From positions 2,372 to 16,016 of the forward strand of contig MFLS01000010.1 of the NCBI GenBank assembly GCA_001781625.1: 13,645 nucleotides of DNA, in the 5' to 3' direction. Shown one piece after another: positions 13,303 to 13,645 of the stretch. The stretch is from Candidatus Kaiserbacteria bacterium RIFCSPHIGHO2_12_FULL_56_13. Lineage in GTDB: Bacteria > Patescibacteriota > Minisyncoccia > Phycocordibacterales > Phycocordibacteraceae. The notes beneath the pieces are model-generated. The model saw only the letters and a list, made by a program, of their open reading frames with translations, searched no databases and was not told the origin of the DNA. The translations under genes and the position numbers were made by a program. Numbering within the stretch: position 1 is the stretch's first letter; each line of letters starts with the position of its first letter.

Positions 13303-13645
13303 CAAAGGTCGCTGTGGTTACCGGCGGGGCAGGGTTTATCGGCTCGCATCTTGTCGAAGCGCTTCTTCTAGGCGGGTACGAAGTGCGCGTGGTCGACAAT
13401 CTCTCTGGCGGTAAACGCGAGAGAGTTCCCGACGGGGTCGCATTTTTTGAACAGGACGTTTGCAATACGTCCGGATTAGCACCTGCTTTCAGCGGCGTCG
13501 ATTGCGTATTTCATCTCGCGGCTTTGCCACGTGTCCCGTTCTCTATTGAACACCCCCTCGAATCGCACCATGCAAACGTAGACGGAACCCTATCTGTACT
13601 CGTTGTGGCGAAAGACGCAAAGGTCAAGCGCGTGGTTTATGCCGC
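13299..13645 (+). CDS. NAD-dependent sugar epimerase/dehydratase, N-terminal part (WbpP/GalE-like)
   Basis: The first 115 codons of an extended short-chain dehydrogenase are visible; the gene leaves the window at its 3' end. The NAD-binding glycine motif GGAGFIGSH lies at residues 9-17, and Asp32-Asn33 follow at the end of the second strand as in NAD-preferring UDP-sugar epimerases. The segment HLAALPRVPFSIEHPLES and then NVDGTLSVLVVAKDAKVKRV resembles UDP-GlcNAc 4-epimerases of the WbpP/Gne type more than dTDP-glucose dehydratases. The catalytic Ser/Tyr-x3-Lys region is beyond the edge, so the reaction is not proven. ATG 13299 overlaps the preceding stop by 4 nt, giving translational coupling with the sugar transferase. 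It likely makes the UDP-sugar used by that enzyme. Confidence 0.88.
   Translation, partial: MTKVAVVTGGAGFIGSHLVEALLLGGYEVRVVDNLSGGKRERVPDGVAFFEQDVCNTSGLAPAFSGVDCVFHLAALPRVPFSIEHPLESHHANVDGTLSVLVVAKDAKVKRVVYA

Overview
The window looks like a chromosomal segment from a Candidate Phyla Radiation (Patescibacteria) bacterium, probably a moderately GC-rich Parcubacteria lineage. The basis is a 23S rRNA gene carrying group I introns with LAGLIDADG ORFs, almost no Shine-Dalgarno sequences, TATA-type -10 boxes only 6-10 nt from start codons, DCGG-motif and TPR surface proteins, and standard TGA stops. The taxon is inferred; no 16S gene is present to confirm it.

Layout. (1) 1-882: the 3' end of a TPR protein, probably the C-terminus of an O-antigen-ligase-type protein, overlapped by a 45-aa membrane micro-ORF. 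(2) 860-1947: a promoter and folded leader followed by rplJ-rplL and a 14-bp terminator. This pair is separated from rplKA and rpoBC. (3) 1952-3373: a winged-helix protein with a degenerate nucleotidyltransferase domain, then a small multi-pass MscS-like membrane protein and a terminator. (4) 3384-3518: a strong promoter, a folded segment of about 100 nt and an intrinsic terminator, together a candidate small RNA unit. (5) 3538-8865: an autonomous 23S-5S rRNA unit with its own promoter and a combined processing/termination stem. The 23S gene spans about 5.0 kb because three group I introns sit at E. coli positions about 1931 (no ORF), 1951 (single-motif LAGLIDADG ORF) and 2262 (double-motif LAGLIDADG ORF). 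The first two are separated by a 20-nt exon. (6) 8869-10775: a DCGG-motif membrane-anchored protein translationally coupled to a RodA/FtsW-type peptidoglycan polymerase. (7) 10772-13645: a divergent pair, a GT4 glycosyltransferase on the minus strand and a polyprenyl-phosphate sugar-phosphate transferase on the plus strand, the latter coupled to a WbpP/GalE-type NAD-dependent epimerase cut by the window end.

How it fits together: both ends belong to cell-envelope biogenesis (lipid-linked glycan initiation, sugar epimerisation, glycosyl transfer, probable ligation, SEDS peptidoglycan synthesis). The middle is translation machinery invaded by intron/homing-endonuclease elements. The most unusual material is the tandem intron cluster, whose homing-endonuclease ORFs run into constrained RNA: one stops inside the P7 core strand, the other inside the downstream 23S exon. 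Next are the candidate small RNA before 23S, the rplJ leader, and a repeated terminator-T5-N4-TATANT-ATG arrangement that implies leaderless mRNAs.
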